The notes: a model not told the origin generated them from the sequence alone. Positions 16,016 to 25,433 are shown, numbered from the stretch's first letter. The stretch: DNA of 35,377 nucleotides from SBAX01 sp964646605 (GCA_964646605.1 CAZYEX010000111.1:1-35377); one strand, 5' to 3'. Made by a program: numbers and translations.

Positions 16016-19000
16016 ATGTCCGCAAAGGCGTGTGGAATCGGTCTGGTCCTTGTACTGCTCGTGCCCGCCTACGGCCAGGATGGGCCTGGGGCGGGTTCGG
16101 GGGAGCTTCCGGTCTTTCCCGTGCCCGCGGGAACGGTCTTTCAGCGGCACGAGGTATTTCTCGGCGAGGGCGCACCGGGCGGTACGACGGCGGGTCCCGG
16201 CGGACTCGTCCTCATGTACAGCAACACGCTGGGGGCCGACGGCATTCCGCTGGGACCCTTCCTTGGCACGGACGACATCGCCACGGTTTTTACGCACAAC
16301 TGTCGAATGCGGAAATTCGAGTTCCCGGTCTTGGGACGGGTCGACCCTGCCCTCGGCGGCGGACCGTACACGGTGAGCTGGTCGTTCTATCGGAATTGCC
16401 CACAGGCCGTTCCGTCGCACGAACGAAACTCACTGAAGATAAACGGAACGGTGGGCTCCCTCTCCTTTCCGGACGACGCTCCCCGAACGATCTCCGTCAA
16501 CCTCGGCGGCGCAGGCGTTGCCATGCCCACCAACGTCTGGTTTGGCGTGTCCTTCAATCGCGCTAACGCGGGCGTGGTCGGGGGTACGCTTCCCACCACC
16601 GGGATGTCCTGCGACCAGTTTGACTACCAAGGCTCCGTTCGGTGCGGCAGCGGTTTAGGCGGATATCCCAACTACTCGATGGCCAGTTTCAACCTGCAAA
16701 TGTGGGCCGACGCGGGCACATGCCGGGACGCCTTTGTCGGGTACAAGAACAACCGACCCTCGGGGTCCATCCTGAATCCCGGCTACGACGTCTACTTGAT
16801 CGACGATCTCGAGTTGGGCGTCGAAACCTGCGAGATGATCGCCTACGAGGTAGCGCTTCTAGGCCAGGGCTTCTACACCATGGAAATGCGCAATGGCTGC
16901 GAAACGCCCCCGATCCCGGGCACCCAGAAGTTCTTTGGCAACAACAACGACACCGTCGTGCAAACCGCGCGCTTCGCATTCGACCCACCGATCACGCTGC
17001 CGCGAGACATCTTCTTTGCGGGCACGGTGAACAACTCGACGGGGAGCTACATCGTCACCGGGCAGCAGGCCTGTGTCGGCGCGACGCTCGACTACTTTGA
17101 CGTACAAACGGGGGGCATTTGCAATCCGGTGCCGGCCGGTCTGGGTATTCACGCAGGCCTGAACCTGACGATCACCTGCGCCGGCCGACCGCCGGTGGGG
17201 GGGTGTTGCGACATGATCGGCCTGCAATGCCAGGGCGGACCGGACGACGGCAAGCCGTGTTGTCCGGAGGGGATGGAGGTGAGGCCCTACTGCCTCGCCG
17301 AGCCGACGCTGCACGATTCCTACCCGCCCTGTGCAAGCCCGGGGAGTTGTGAGACCGTCTGCCGCGAACTTCCGGAAATGAACTGCCCCTGGCCGCCGAG
17401 GTTCAGCGCGCTGCAGCCGACGTGGGTGGAAGGGGCTACCTGCGGCTCCGGACCTTTCCTGCACACGTGCGGTGTCGCGGCATGTTGCCGCCCGGACTAC
17501 GGTTGCGAAAACCTTAACGCGACCCAGTGCCTCGCGGTCGAGCCCGTCGAGGAACCCCGCCTTTGGCAACGAGGACGCTATTGCGGGTTCGACGGCCAAC
17601 GGTGTCCTGCGATCGCCTGCCTCGGCCCTGCGGGGGATTGTAGCTTTCCGCACAACGACGGCGGCTGCCACGATTCATATTGCTGCTCATATGTCTGCGA
17701 CGTCGATTCGTACTGTTGCCAGGTGGAGTGGGACCGTTCCTGCGTGGACCTGACCGCCGAACTATGCGATACCTTTATGGAGCACGACTATTGTTGGTTG
17801 GGCGGGCCACTGTTTGACGCTCTTCCGGTGCAACCCGGCAGCAGGACCTACTTCAGCAACATGCGGGCGACAGAAGAGGCCACGGACCCCTGGTTCGCGT
17901 GCGTTTTCCAAGCCCCCGCGGCGCGCGGGTACGGGACGGTGTGGTTCAAGTTCGTGGCCTCGCACACGTCCGCGACGGTCAGCACCTCGTATAGCGACCC
18001 ATCCGGCGACTCGCTGGTCCAGGTCTTCACCCCCTTGGACAACAGCAGCGAGCAGGCCGCCTGCTCGACGCTCGTGTCGATCGCCTGCGGCGACAATGTT
18101 CGCGGCTGTCCGGTGAATAGCAACCACGCCCGATTCTGCGTAAGAAATCTCGTACCCGGGCAGACGTACTATGTGATGGTCGCCAGCAAGACGGTCCTGG
18201 ATAAGGGTGTTCACGAGTTGGAGATTCTCTCGCCCTGCACCGCCGGGACCGACGACTGCGACGCCGACGGCATCCTCGACGCCTGCGAAGCGGACTGCAA
18301 CGTCAACGACTTCCCTGACGATTGTGAGGTCGCCCTGGGCCGCGCTCTGGACTGCAACAAGAACGGCGTTCCCGACGAGTGCGACCCGGACTGCAACGGC
18401 AACAACGCTCCGGACGACTGCGACGTTACCACGGGGTTCAGCGAGGACTGCGACGAGGACGGCCTGCCGGATGAGTGCCTTACGGATCGGTTCGAGCTCA
18501 AACCGGAGGGTAGACACGGGGCGTTCGGGTCGGTGGTCGCACTCGACGGCGACTTGGCGGTGGTGGGTGATCCGAACACGGAATTCGGTCAAAATTGGCG
18601 GCGCGGGGCCGTCCATGTTTTTCGTCGTAACGGTCTGTTTTGGACGCAGGATACGACATGGACCTCGCCCACCGATGTGTCGGATGATGGATTCGGGCAA
18701 TCCGTTGCGGTGACCGGCGACTGGGTCCTCGCCAGCGCGCCGTACGAGGACGTCGGCACGGTGGTGGACGCCGGTGTCGTCTACGCTTTCCATCGCGAGG
18801 GTGGAACGTGGGGTGCGCCGGGCAGACTCACCAGCTCCGAGCCGATTGCGGGGCATCACTTTGGTTCCACCCTCGCGGCAAGTGGAAGCTATGCCCTGGT
18901 GGGATCAATTCACGCATCACCGCCGCCGGCCTACTGTGAGCGGGGGGCGGATGTCTCGGTATTGACCGGCAACCGTCACGGTTGGCGAGAGATCTCGCGG

Positions 19001-19942
19001 ATCGCTGACCCGGCGCCGCAATGGTGTGGTCTTTTCGGGAGCGCATTGGCCTTGGACGACGAACACCTAGTCATTGGATCGCTGGTCCAGGGAGATTCCG
19101 GACCATACAACGAGGCGCTCGTACACGTCTTTGGGCGAGGCGACGGGGACTTCTGGCGACTGGAGTCAACGCTTCATGCGCCGAGCACCTGGGGCTCGGA
19201 TTGTTTCGGACGAGCCGTCGCAATTGAGGGCGATCTCATCGTGGTGGGGGCCGCTAATGCGAGCCTGGAAACATACGCTTGCGGAACGGACGTAAATGTT
19301 TTCCGCCGAACCGACTCTCCCTCGGGGAGTCCCTGGGTGCACGAAGGCAGGTTGCCTGTCGCCGACGACGATTCCAGCGGAAGTTTTGGAGGTCCGGTCT
19401 CGATCAAAGGGGGTCGCGTTGCGGTTCCGACGTCATACCCCCAGACCTACCAACCCATCGGTTACCTTTTCGAGCGTGTGGACGGGAGCTGGACGAACAC
19501 GGTCAGCTGGTTCGACAAAACCCGGGTGGTCACTCAGGACGACTTATTCTTGGTCGCGGGCGGCCCGACGGAAGTTTTGATCGCCTCGCCGAAGTGGGAT
19601 CGGGCCCAAGAGTCCATCGTGGGGTTCGCCGAGATTCGGCCGCTTGAGGCGATCGACTGCAACGGGAACAGGACTCCCGATCCGTGTGACCTTCACGCCG
19701 GCACGTCGCCGGACTGCAACGGCGACGGCACGCTTGACGAATGCCAGAGTTTGCCGCCCGCTGCGGACATCGACTTCGACGGCGACACGGACCTCCGCGA
19801 TCTAGCGGCCTTCCTGCGCTGCTACACGGGTCCGGGGAAAACGACGCTGCGGCCCTGCTGCGGCGTTTTCGACACAACCCCGGACAGCGCCGTGGACGGC
19901 CTGGATTTCCGTGGGTTTTCTGCGTTGTTCGAGGGGCCGTAG
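16016..19942 (+). CDS. Giant secreted protein: conserved head, FG-GAP-like propeller, dockerin-like tail
   Basis: A 1308-residue protein with GGGAGG about 9 bases before ATG 16016 and a signal peptide ending AYGQ. The head (about 30-740) is shared with the gene at 21666. It has two tandem beta-sandwich-like domains (YSNTLGADGIPLGPF..., then GYKNNRPSGSILNPG...), a Cys-rich segment with CCSYVCDVDSYCC and EWDRSC, and a PPC-like domain (about 635-740). It continues with TSP3/EF-hand-like calcium repeats (CDADGILDAC, CNKNGVPDEC; about 745-825). Next are about six FG-GAP/integrin-like repeats (GAFGSVVALDGDLAVVGDP, FGQSVAVTGDWVLASAP...; about 828-1205), then CNGNRTPDPC calcium loops and a dockerin-like end (DIDFDGDTDLRDLAAFLRC ... 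VDGLDFRGF). Probably a cell-surface or matrix binding protein; the ligand is unknown. Followed 33 bases later by the IPTL-CTERM gene. Confidence 0.85.
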   Translation: MSAKACGIGLVLVLLVPAYGQDGPGAGSGELPVFPVPAGTVFQRHEVFLGEGAPGGTTAGPGGLVLMYSNTLGADGIPLGPFLGTDDIATVFTHNCRMRKFEFPVLGRVDPALGGGPYTVSWSFYRNCPQAVPSHERNSLKINGTVGSLSFPDDAPRTISVNLGGAGVAMPTNVWFGVSFNRANAGVVGGTLPTTGMSCDQFDYQGSVRCGSGLGGYPNYSMASFNLQMWADAGTCRDAFVGYKNNRPSGSILNPGYDVYLIDDLELGVETCEMIAYEVALLGQGFYTMEMRNGCETPPIPGTQKFFGNNNDTVVQTARFAFDPPITLPRDIFFAGTVNNSTGSYIVTGQQACVGATLDYFDVQTGGICNPVPAGLGIHAGLNLTITCAGRPPVGGCCDMIGLQCQGGPDDGKPCCPEGMEVRPYCLAEPTLHDSYPPCASPGSCETVCRELPEMNCPWPPRFSALQPTWVEGATCGSGPFLHTCGVAACCRPDYGCENLNATQCLAVEPVEEPRLWQRGRYCGFDGQRCPAIACLGPAGDCSFPHNDGGCHDSYCCSYVCDVDSYCCQVEWDRSCVDLTAELCDTFMEHDYCWLGGPLFDALPVQPGSRTYFSNMRATEEATDPWFACVFQAPAARGYGTVWFKFVASHTSATVSTSYSDPSGDSLVQVFTPLDNSSEQAACSTLVSIACGDNVRGCPVNSNHARFCVRNLVPGQTYYVMVASKTVLDKGVHELEILSPCTAGTDDCDADGILDACEADCNVNDFPDDCEVALGRALDCNKNGVPDECDPDCNGNNAPDDCDVTTGFSEDCDEDGLPDECLTDRFELKPEGRHGAFGSVVALDGDLAVVGDPNTEFGQNWRRGAVHVFRRNGLFWTQDTTWTSPTDVSDDGFGQSVAVTGDWVLASAPYEDVGTVVDAGVVYAFHREGGTWGAPGRLTSSEPIAGHHFGSTLAASGSYALVGSIHASPPPAYCERGADVSVLTGNRHGWREISRIADPAPQWCGLFGSALALDDEHLVIGSLVQGDSGPYNEALVHVFGRGDGDFWRLESTLHAPSTWGSDCFGRAVAIEGDLIVVGAANASLETYACGTDVNVFRRTDSPSGSPWVHEGRLPVADDDSSGSFGGPVSIKGGRVAVPTSYPQTYQPIGYLFERVDGSWTNTVSWFDKTRVVTQDDLFLVAGGPTEVLIASPKWDRAQESIVGFAEIRPLEAIDCNGNRTPDPCDLHAGTSPDCNGDGTLDECQSLPPAADIDFDGDTDLRDLAAFLRCYTGPGKTTLRPCCGVFDTTPDSAVDGLDFRGFSALFEGP

Positions 19943-19975
19943 CCGCAATACAATGTCCGCTCGGAGGGGCTGAGG

Positions 19976-21202
19976 ATGTCCGTCACGCGAGGCAAGCGAA
20001 TCGCCGCATGGCTTCTACTTTTTTCGCCGGTCATCAATCCCTCGGCGTACGGTGACGGCGTATGCCCGATTCCGGAGTGCGGCCCCGACGCGTGCGTGGC
20101 GCTCAAGGCCGTGGCCATCAACAACGTGGCCGTCTCCCCGACGAGTTGTGTAACCGCGCGTCCCGGCGACACGATCAAGTCCGAGCTTTTCATTTCCGGG
20201 TGGGGTGGGCAGCTTGGGCTGCTGCGTCTCTATCAAGTCAAACTCGACCTGCACATGGCCGCGGAAAGCGGGACCTTTGGGACGCTGCTGCCCGTGGGTT
20301 GGGACTCGCCGTTCGACCTTGATCCCTGCAACTCCGCGGCCGATTGCGCAGCGCTGTTCCCCGTTTGCAGCCTCCAATACGGCTGCGTAGGACCGGCCCA
20401 TGACCCGGACCTGGGCGTGGGGTTCGAGACCGGCCGCGCCGACTTCATCTTCATCGACGAGATCAAATCTCTCGTCGCCACCGCCGTGGACAACTCTTCG
20501 TTGTTCTATCGCTACCTCGGACTCTTGGACACCGGGGTGGCGGTGCCCGATCCTGGGACACCTCGATACGCGGGGACACTCTTGCTGACTCTCTCCGCCG
20601 CAGCCTGCGGCGATTTCACGGTGCCGATCCTTTCGGAAGCTGACGCGGGCATCACGTTTCTGGGTGACGCGGGCCTCGTTCCAAGGGTCGTTTTTCCGGT
20701 GGTGCGACCGCTACGGGTTTCCGTCTGCAACGAAGACGACGGGCTCTTCTGCAACGGCACGGAGGTCTGCGATACCGGCGTCGGGTGTCTGGCCGAGCCG
20801 CCGGATTGCGACGACGGGACCGACTGTACCGAGGATCGCTGCAACGACGCGATCGGAGCGTGTGACCCGCAGCCGCGGAGCGAACGTTGCGACGACGGGG
20901 ACCCTTGCACGACCGATATTTGCACGCCTTCGGGATGCACCCACGACTACGTCCTTTGCGGGGCGTGCTGCGATTCGTGGTTGGGCGAGTGCGAGGAGGG
21001 CGTTTTTCAGAGCGCCTGCACCTGCCCCAACTGCGTCTGGAGCTCAGGGGTCGATTGCGACGCGGATCTTTGCCGCGCGGAGTTCGTGGATATTCCGACG
21101 TTGTCCCATTGGGGGATCTTGGTCCTGACTCTGGGCCTGCTTTCGGCGGGTAAAATCCGGTTCCGCCGGCAGGGTTCGGCCCCTCGGCTGGGACCAGCGT
21201 AG
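19976..21202 (+). CDS. Secreted Cys-rich protein with IPTL-CTERM sorting tail
   Basis: A 408-residue protein with GGAGGGG 6 bases before ATG 19976 and a signal peptide ending near PSAYGDG. Residues ~35-240 form a beta domain opening with SCVTARPGDTIKSELFISGW, a pattern common in planctomycete secreted proteins and loosely cohesin-like (tentative). Residues ~250-350 hold Cys-rich units (DGLFCNGTEVCD, CDDGTDCTEDRC, CDDGDPCTTDIC). The C-terminus is a clear IPTL-CTERM tail from about residue 373: IPTLSHWG, a hydrophobic helix, then KIRFRRQ. This tail is known to be recognised by an exosortase, which cuts it and hands the protein to the cell envelope. No exosortase is in the window. Sits 33 bases after the first giant protein and likely shares its transcript. 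Confidence 0.85.
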   Translation: MSVTRGKRIAAWLLLFSPVINPSAYGDGVCPIPECGPDACVALKAVAINNVAVSPTSCVTARPGDTIKSELFISGWGGQLGLLRLYQVKLDLHMAAESGTFGTLLPVGWDSPFDLDPCNSAADCAALFPVCSLQYGCVGPAHDPDLGVGFETGRADFIFIDEIKSLVATAVDNSSLFYRYLGLLDTGVAVPDPGTPRYAGTLLLTLSAAACGDFTVPILSEADAGITFLGDAGLVPRVVFPVVRPLRVSVCNEDDGLFCNGTEVCDTGVGCLAEPPDCDDGTDCTEDRCNDAIGACDPQPRSERCDDGDPCTTDICTPSGCTHDYVLCGACCDSWLGECEEGVFQSACTCPNCVWSSGVDCDADLCRAEFVDIPTLSHWGILVLTLGLLSAGKIRFRRQGSAPRLGPA

Positions 21203-21665
21203 GGTCAAAGTCGCCCCTACGGGTGCGGTTTATGGGGCGTAGCCAGGGAAGTACCCAGACGTTGCCCCTGCCCGCCTTGACAGCGGCGTGGGGGGCGACT
21301 ATGCTAATGGTCAGCGGAGGTTATGGGAACGAGCATGTGCAATGCCGAGCCGGGTTTGACCGCCGGGGTGGCGGTTTCGGCGATCCGGACGGGGTGTTCT
21401 CGGCGTAGCGCGTCTGTTGGTCAGTGACAGACGTCGGCACATAAAATAGGGAACCGGCCGTGGGGCGATCCGCTTGAGAGCGTGCGCCCACACAGACTCG
21501 TCGGCGACCGTGGTCCGCGAAGCGTCGTTTTGATTCGGCGCGGACTTCGGCCCACCGGCTTCCGTCTCGGCGTTACCGTTACGGTCACGGCAGCCTCTTG
21601 GGCCGTGCTCTTTGTGGTCACCGTGGATTCGTGGATAAGGTCTTAGGGTAGGAAGGGTAAAGACA
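21203..21665. other. Intergenic region with a long leader before the second giant protein
   Basis: 463 bases. A near-consensus promoter sits at 21277-21305, so most of this stretch (about 350 bases) would be transcribed leader. A weak dyad CGCCCC ... GGGGCG flanks 21212-21239. Short frames exist in it (for example from 21307) but none has a recognisable product. No known riboswitch is recognised by eye. Confidence 0.45.
21277..21305 (+). promoter_or_regulatory. Near-consensus sigma-70-type promoter
   Basis: TTGACA (21277-21282), a 17-base spacer, and TATGCT (21300-21305). The -35 box is perfect and the -10 box matches 4 of 6 positions. It points to the gene at 21666, about 360 bases downstream. 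Confidence 0.55.
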
Positions 21666-24600
21666 ATGCCAAGGAAAGCGCTTTGGGCATTCGGAACGGT
21701 GGTAGGCATCGCCGCCTTGACAGCCGGGTTGGCTTGGGCCCAGGATCGCGACAGGGTCGTCAAACCGGCGGACCGCGATCTCGCCGAGGAGGAGCCGTCG
21801 AAATACACCGAAACCCCGCCGCTGACGTCGATCGGTCCAACGTTCCCGGTTCCGCCGGGGACCGTCTTTCAACGAGAGGAAATCGTCCTCGGCCCGGGCG
21901 AGGCGGGCGGTACAACGGCGGGTCCCGGGGGGCTGGTCCTCATGTACAGCAACACGCTGGGAGGCGACGGCATTCCGCTGGGACCATTTCTTGGTACTGA
22001 CGATATCGCCACGGTGTTCACCCACAATTGTCGGATGCGGAAATTCGAGTTCCCGGTCTTGGGAAAGGTCGACCCGACCCAGGGCGGCGGGGCGTACACG
22101 GTGAAGTGGTCGTTCTATCGGAATTGCCCACAGGCCGTTCCGGAGATCCAACGAGACGCGCTGAAGATCGCGGGCACAACCGGCACACTCTCCTTTCCGG
22201 ACGATGCCCCCCGAACGATTACCGTAAGCCTCGGCGGCGCAGGCGTCGCCATGCCCAGCAACGTCTGGTTTGGCGTATCGTTCAATCGAGGCAACGCCGG
22301 CGTGGTCGGCGGGTCACTCTCCGGGACGGGCATGTCCTGCGACCAGTTTGACTACGTCAGCTCGACCGCGTGCAGCAGCGGCTTGGGTGGATATCCAGAC
22401 CACCCGATGGCCAGTTTCAACTTGCAGATGTGGGCCGATGCGGGGACCTGCACCGACGCCTTCCTGGGCTACAAGAACAACCGTCCGAACGGGCCACCCC
22501 AGAACCCCGGCGTCGATGTGTACCTGGTGGACGACATCCAGCTCGGAGGCGAAACCTGCGAGATGATCGCCTACGAGGTAGCGCTTCTAGGCCAGGGCTT
22601 CTACACCATGGAAATGCGCAATGGCTGCGAATCGCCCCCGATCCCGGGCACTCAGCAGTTCTTTGGCAATAACAACGACACCGTGGTGCAAACCGCTCGA
22701 TTCGCATTCGCCCAACCGATCACGCTCCAGCGGGATTTCTTCTTTGCCGGAATGGTGAACAACTCCACGGCGAGCTACGTGGTTACTGGGCAACAGGCCT
22801 GCATCGGCGCGACGCTGGACTCCTTCGACGTAGCTCCGCAGGGAGGCATTTGCAACCCGGTGCGGGGGCCTGACCGTTCTCACGCGGGTTTGAACCTGAC
22901 CATCACGTGCGCGGGCAAGCCGCCGGTCGGGGCCTGCTGCGATATGATGACCTTTGAGTGCGAAGGCGGGCCCGACGACGGCAAGCCCTGTTGCCCGGAG
23001 GATACGGACCTGCCGCCCTATTGTCTGGCCGATCCGACGCTCCATGATACGTACCCTGCGTGTACGGCCCCGGGAACCTGTGAGGCCCCATGTCGGCGAG
23101 TGCCCCAGATGAACTGCGCGTTCCCGCCGCGGTTTTCCGCGTTACGCCCGAAGTGGGTGGAGGTCGCGCCGAAATGCGACGGCGGATCGAGGAATGGGTT
23201 GTCGTGCGCCGAGGACGTGGACTGCCCGGACGGCGTCTGCGACGTCTGCAACCCGGAGCCGTTTTCCTTCACCTGCGGGATATCCGCCTGCTGTCAGCCG
23301 GACGACGACTGCAATAACCGCACCTTGGCGGACTGCAATGATCAACCTCCGGAAGACGCCGAGCGGCTCTGGCAACGCGGGAAGTTCTGCGGCTCGCAAG
23401 GGCAAACATGTCCCCCGAACGCGTGTCTGGGGCGCGTGGGGGAATGCACCCGGGGGAGGTGTCTGACCCAAGCCGGCGTTTGCAACCTCACGACTCATAG
23501 ATGCACGGCCGGTACCATCGGCCTTGCGTGCAATTCTAATTCCCAGTGCAATTGTCCCGGCTCCAGTTGCCAAGTGAACCCCACGTGCTGCGATAGTTGC
23601 CCACCGACGGGGTGCGAGGATTCGCAATGCTGCGCTATCGTATGCCGCGATGGTGGTTTCGGTCCGGACGGGGCCTATTGCTGCCATACCGAATGGGACT
23701 CGATCTGCGCCGGGTTCGCCCGAAGCGGCTGCAACATTCCGCCTTCCAATGACGAGTGCCCACCGTTGGACCGGCTGCAAGAGGGCGCTTTGTTGGTCGC
23801 GGTACCGAGCATCACCGAGACCGACTCCGTCAAGGCGACGGAGAACGTGTTGGACCCGGGCTTCGGGTGCTACATTCCCCTCCCCCCCCCCGCCCCCGCT
23901 CCCGGCGAACCCGGCGACCAGGGTCTGCAAACGGTATGGTACAAGTTCTTCGCCCCGGCGACCGGGGAAGTCGGCGTCGATACGTGCCTCAGTAACGCCC
24001 CGGCGTCGGACTCTCTGGTCTCCGTGTATGCCGTGGGGGATCCATCCACCCCGATCACGCAGTGCGCCACGCTGATCCCGATTGCATGCAACGACAATAC
24101 TACTGGCTGCAGCAGTTCGGGGAAGAACTCCAGAATATGTTTGAAGACGCTCACCCCCGGCGCGATTTATTATGTGCTTGTGTCGGCCAAGGAAAGGGAA
24201 ACGAACGACCCGACGGCCTACACGCTGCGCTTGTCAACGAGCTGCAACCCCGTGCCCCCCGTGCTGTCGGTCAACGACTTCTGCACGTTTGCGACACCGA
24301 TCACCAACGGCGTTACGCCGTTCGACCTGAGCACGTCGAGCATGGAGGCCCCCATCGAAAGCTGTATCGCGACCATGACGACAGACCTGTGGTACAACTA
24401 TACGGCGACTTGCACCGGGGAACTGCAAGTGAAGACTTGCGGCATCACTCCCCAGGCCCCGGACCCCGACACGAACTTGGTTGTCTACGAAACGTGTTCT
24501 TGCCCGTCGGTCGCGGGTGTGCGATTGGGTTGTAGTACGGACGCGGGAGGCGCCTGTGGGAACGCATCGGAGATCAAGGGCGTCGACGTCATCCTGGGGA

Positions 24601-25241
24601 ACTGTTATAAGATTCGACTCGCCGATTCGGCGGAAAGCTTCCCGGCGGGCAACCTCACCGTGGCTTGCGTGTCCGCAGCTTGTCCGGCCGGGGCATTGAC
24701 TTTTGTCGATCCTCCCGACGAGGTGGTCGACGCCCGTCGTCCGCACAACCGGGACGATGCGAATCTCCTGTTCGGAATCCAGACGATTACGGCTCAGCAC
24801 ACCTCGGGCGCCCTGTCGAGTTGCTTCTCGCTGTGCGAGACGGGCAACAGCGGTTCGCCGAACTCGATCCAGAGCGTGGTGGAGAACCCGCCGGGGACAT
24901 ACACGATCACGCTGGCTCGCCCCATCTCGCCGGGCGAGAAGACCAACATCATCTATGCCAACTCGCACGTTCCGCCGGAGCTGATCACGCTGCGGCTGGT
25001 GTCGAGTCCGGGGAACATCGCGGGGGATGCCGTCTCGGGACCCGACGTCCTGGACCTGGTCAACGCTCTGAACGGCACGCAGGCGCTTATGTGGGGCCTG
25101 TTCAGCGGGGACGTGGACGGAAGCTCCAAGATCACCGGGGCGGACGTGGTCGAGGCGGTGGACGTTCTGAAGGGCTACGGGGCCTACGCGGTGTGGGACG
25201 GAACGCCCAACGAACTCAACAACGCCGCCTGCTTGCCGTAG
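21666..25241 (+). CDS. Giant secreted protein: same head as the gene at 16016, different tail
   Basis: A 1191-residue protein with a signal peptide (GIAALTAGLAWAQ) and GGAAGGG about 7 bases before ATG 21666. The head (about 55-865) matches the paralogue: two tandem beta domains (YSNTLGGDGIPLGPF; GYKNNRPNGPPQNPG), a Cys-rich region enlarged by inserted units such as CAEDVDCPDGVCDVC and CCAIVCRDGG...CCHTEWDSIC, and a PPC-like domain (about 745-865) preceded by a Pro/Ala linker coded by a C10 tract. Then follow a second PPC-like domain (NDFCTFATPITNGVTPF..., about 868-1000), a beta domain beginning CPAGALTFVDPPDEVVD, and a terminal dockerin-like pair (GDAVSGPDVLDLVNALNG; GDVDGSSKITGADVVEAVDV). 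The FG-GAP propeller of the paralogue is absent. Role unknown; likely surface display. A strong terminator follows. Confidence 0.85.
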   Translation: MPRKALWAFGTVVGIAALTAGLAWAQDRDRVVKPADRDLAEEEPSKYTETPPLTSIGPTFPVPPGTVFQREEIVLGPGEAGGTTAGPGGLVLMYSNTLGGDGIPLGPFLGTDDIATVFTHNCRMRKFEFPVLGKVDPTQGGGAYTVKWSFYRNCPQAVPEIQRDALKIAGTTGTLSFPDDAPRTITVSLGGAGVAMPSNVWFGVSFNRGNAGVVGGSLSGTGMSCDQFDYVSSTACSSGLGGYPDHPMASFNLQMWADAGTCTDAFLGYKNNRPNGPPQNPGVDVYLVDDIQLGGETCEMIAYEVALLGQGFYTMEMRNGCESPPIPGTQQFFGNNNDTVVQTARFAFAQPITLQRDFFFAGMVNNSTASYVVTGQQACIGATLDSFDVAPQGGICNPVRGPDRSHAGLNLTITCAGKPPVGACCDMMTFECEGGPDDGKPCCPEDTDLPPYCLADPTLHDTYPACTAPGTCEAPCRRVPQMNCAFPPRFSALRPKWVEVAPKCDGGSRNGLSCAEDVDCPDGVCDVCNPEPFSFTCGISACCQPDDDCNNRTLADCNDQPPEDAERLWQRGKFCGSQGQTCPPNACLGRVGECTRGRCLTQAGVCNLTTHRCTAGTIGLACNSNSQCNCPGSSCQVNPTCCDSCPPTGCEDSQCCAIVCRDGGFGPDGAYCCHTEWDSICAGFARSGCNIPPSNDECPPLDRLQEGALLVAVPSITETDSVKATENVLDPGFGCYIPLPPPAPAPGEPGDQGLQTVWYKFFAPATGEVGVDTCLSNAPASDSLVSVYAVGDPSTPITQCATLIPIACNDNTTGCSSSGKNSRICLKTLTPGAIYYVLVSAKERETNDPTAYTLRLSTSCNPVPPVLSVNDFCTFATPITNGVTPFDLSTSSMEAPIESCIATMTTDLWYNYTATCTGELQVKTCGITPQAPDPDTNLVVYETCSCPSVAGVRLGCSTDAGGACGNASEIKGVDVILGNCYKIRLADSAESFPAGNLTVACVSAACPAGALTFVDPPDEVVDARRPHNRDDANLLFGIQTITAQHTSGALSSCFSLCETGNSGSPNSIQSVVENPPGTYTITLARPISPGEKTNIIYANSHVPPELITLRLVSSPGNIAGDAVSGPDVLDLVNALNGTQALMWGLFSGDVDGSSKITGADVVEAVDVLKGYGAYAVWDGTPNELNNAACLP
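23882..23891 (+). repeat. C10 homopolymer inside a coding region
   Basis: Ten cytosines in a row code for part of the Pro linker before the PPC-like domain of the giant protein at 21666. The paralogue lacks the tract. Gain or loss of one base would truncate the protein. Confidence 0.9.
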
Positions 25242-25270
25242 AGGGCGAGACGGCACAAGTTGTGAATCCC

Positions 25271-25310
25271 CGCCCCCTCGCGGTCGAGCGCCGCGAGGGG
25301 GCGTTTCATT
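25271..25310 (+). terminator. Strong intrinsic-type terminator after the giant protein block
   Basis: A perfect 13-bp stem, CGCCCCCTCGCGG (25271-25283) with CCGCGAGGGGGCG (25291-25303), closes a 7-base loop and is followed by TTTCATT. It lies 30 bases after the stop at 25241 and separates the secreted-protein block from lysS. Confidence 0.85.
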
Positions 25311-25433
25311 TCCACGCCCACAAGGCCTACGCGTCCGACCGTTCATTGCTCGAATCCCATGGCGCGGTTACGATCCTCCCGCGCGGCGGGCGGACGCTGC
25401 GCACACGAAACATCACGCAGACTCGTGCCCGAC

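Noticed and set aside
21203..21250. Terminator after the IPTL-CTERM gene
   Set aside because: The CGCCCC/GGGGCG dyad has a long loop and no T-run after it.
24234..25346. 370-codon minus-strand frame opposite the end of the second giant protein
   Set aside because: Shadow; it also crosses the terminator hairpin and shows no motifs.
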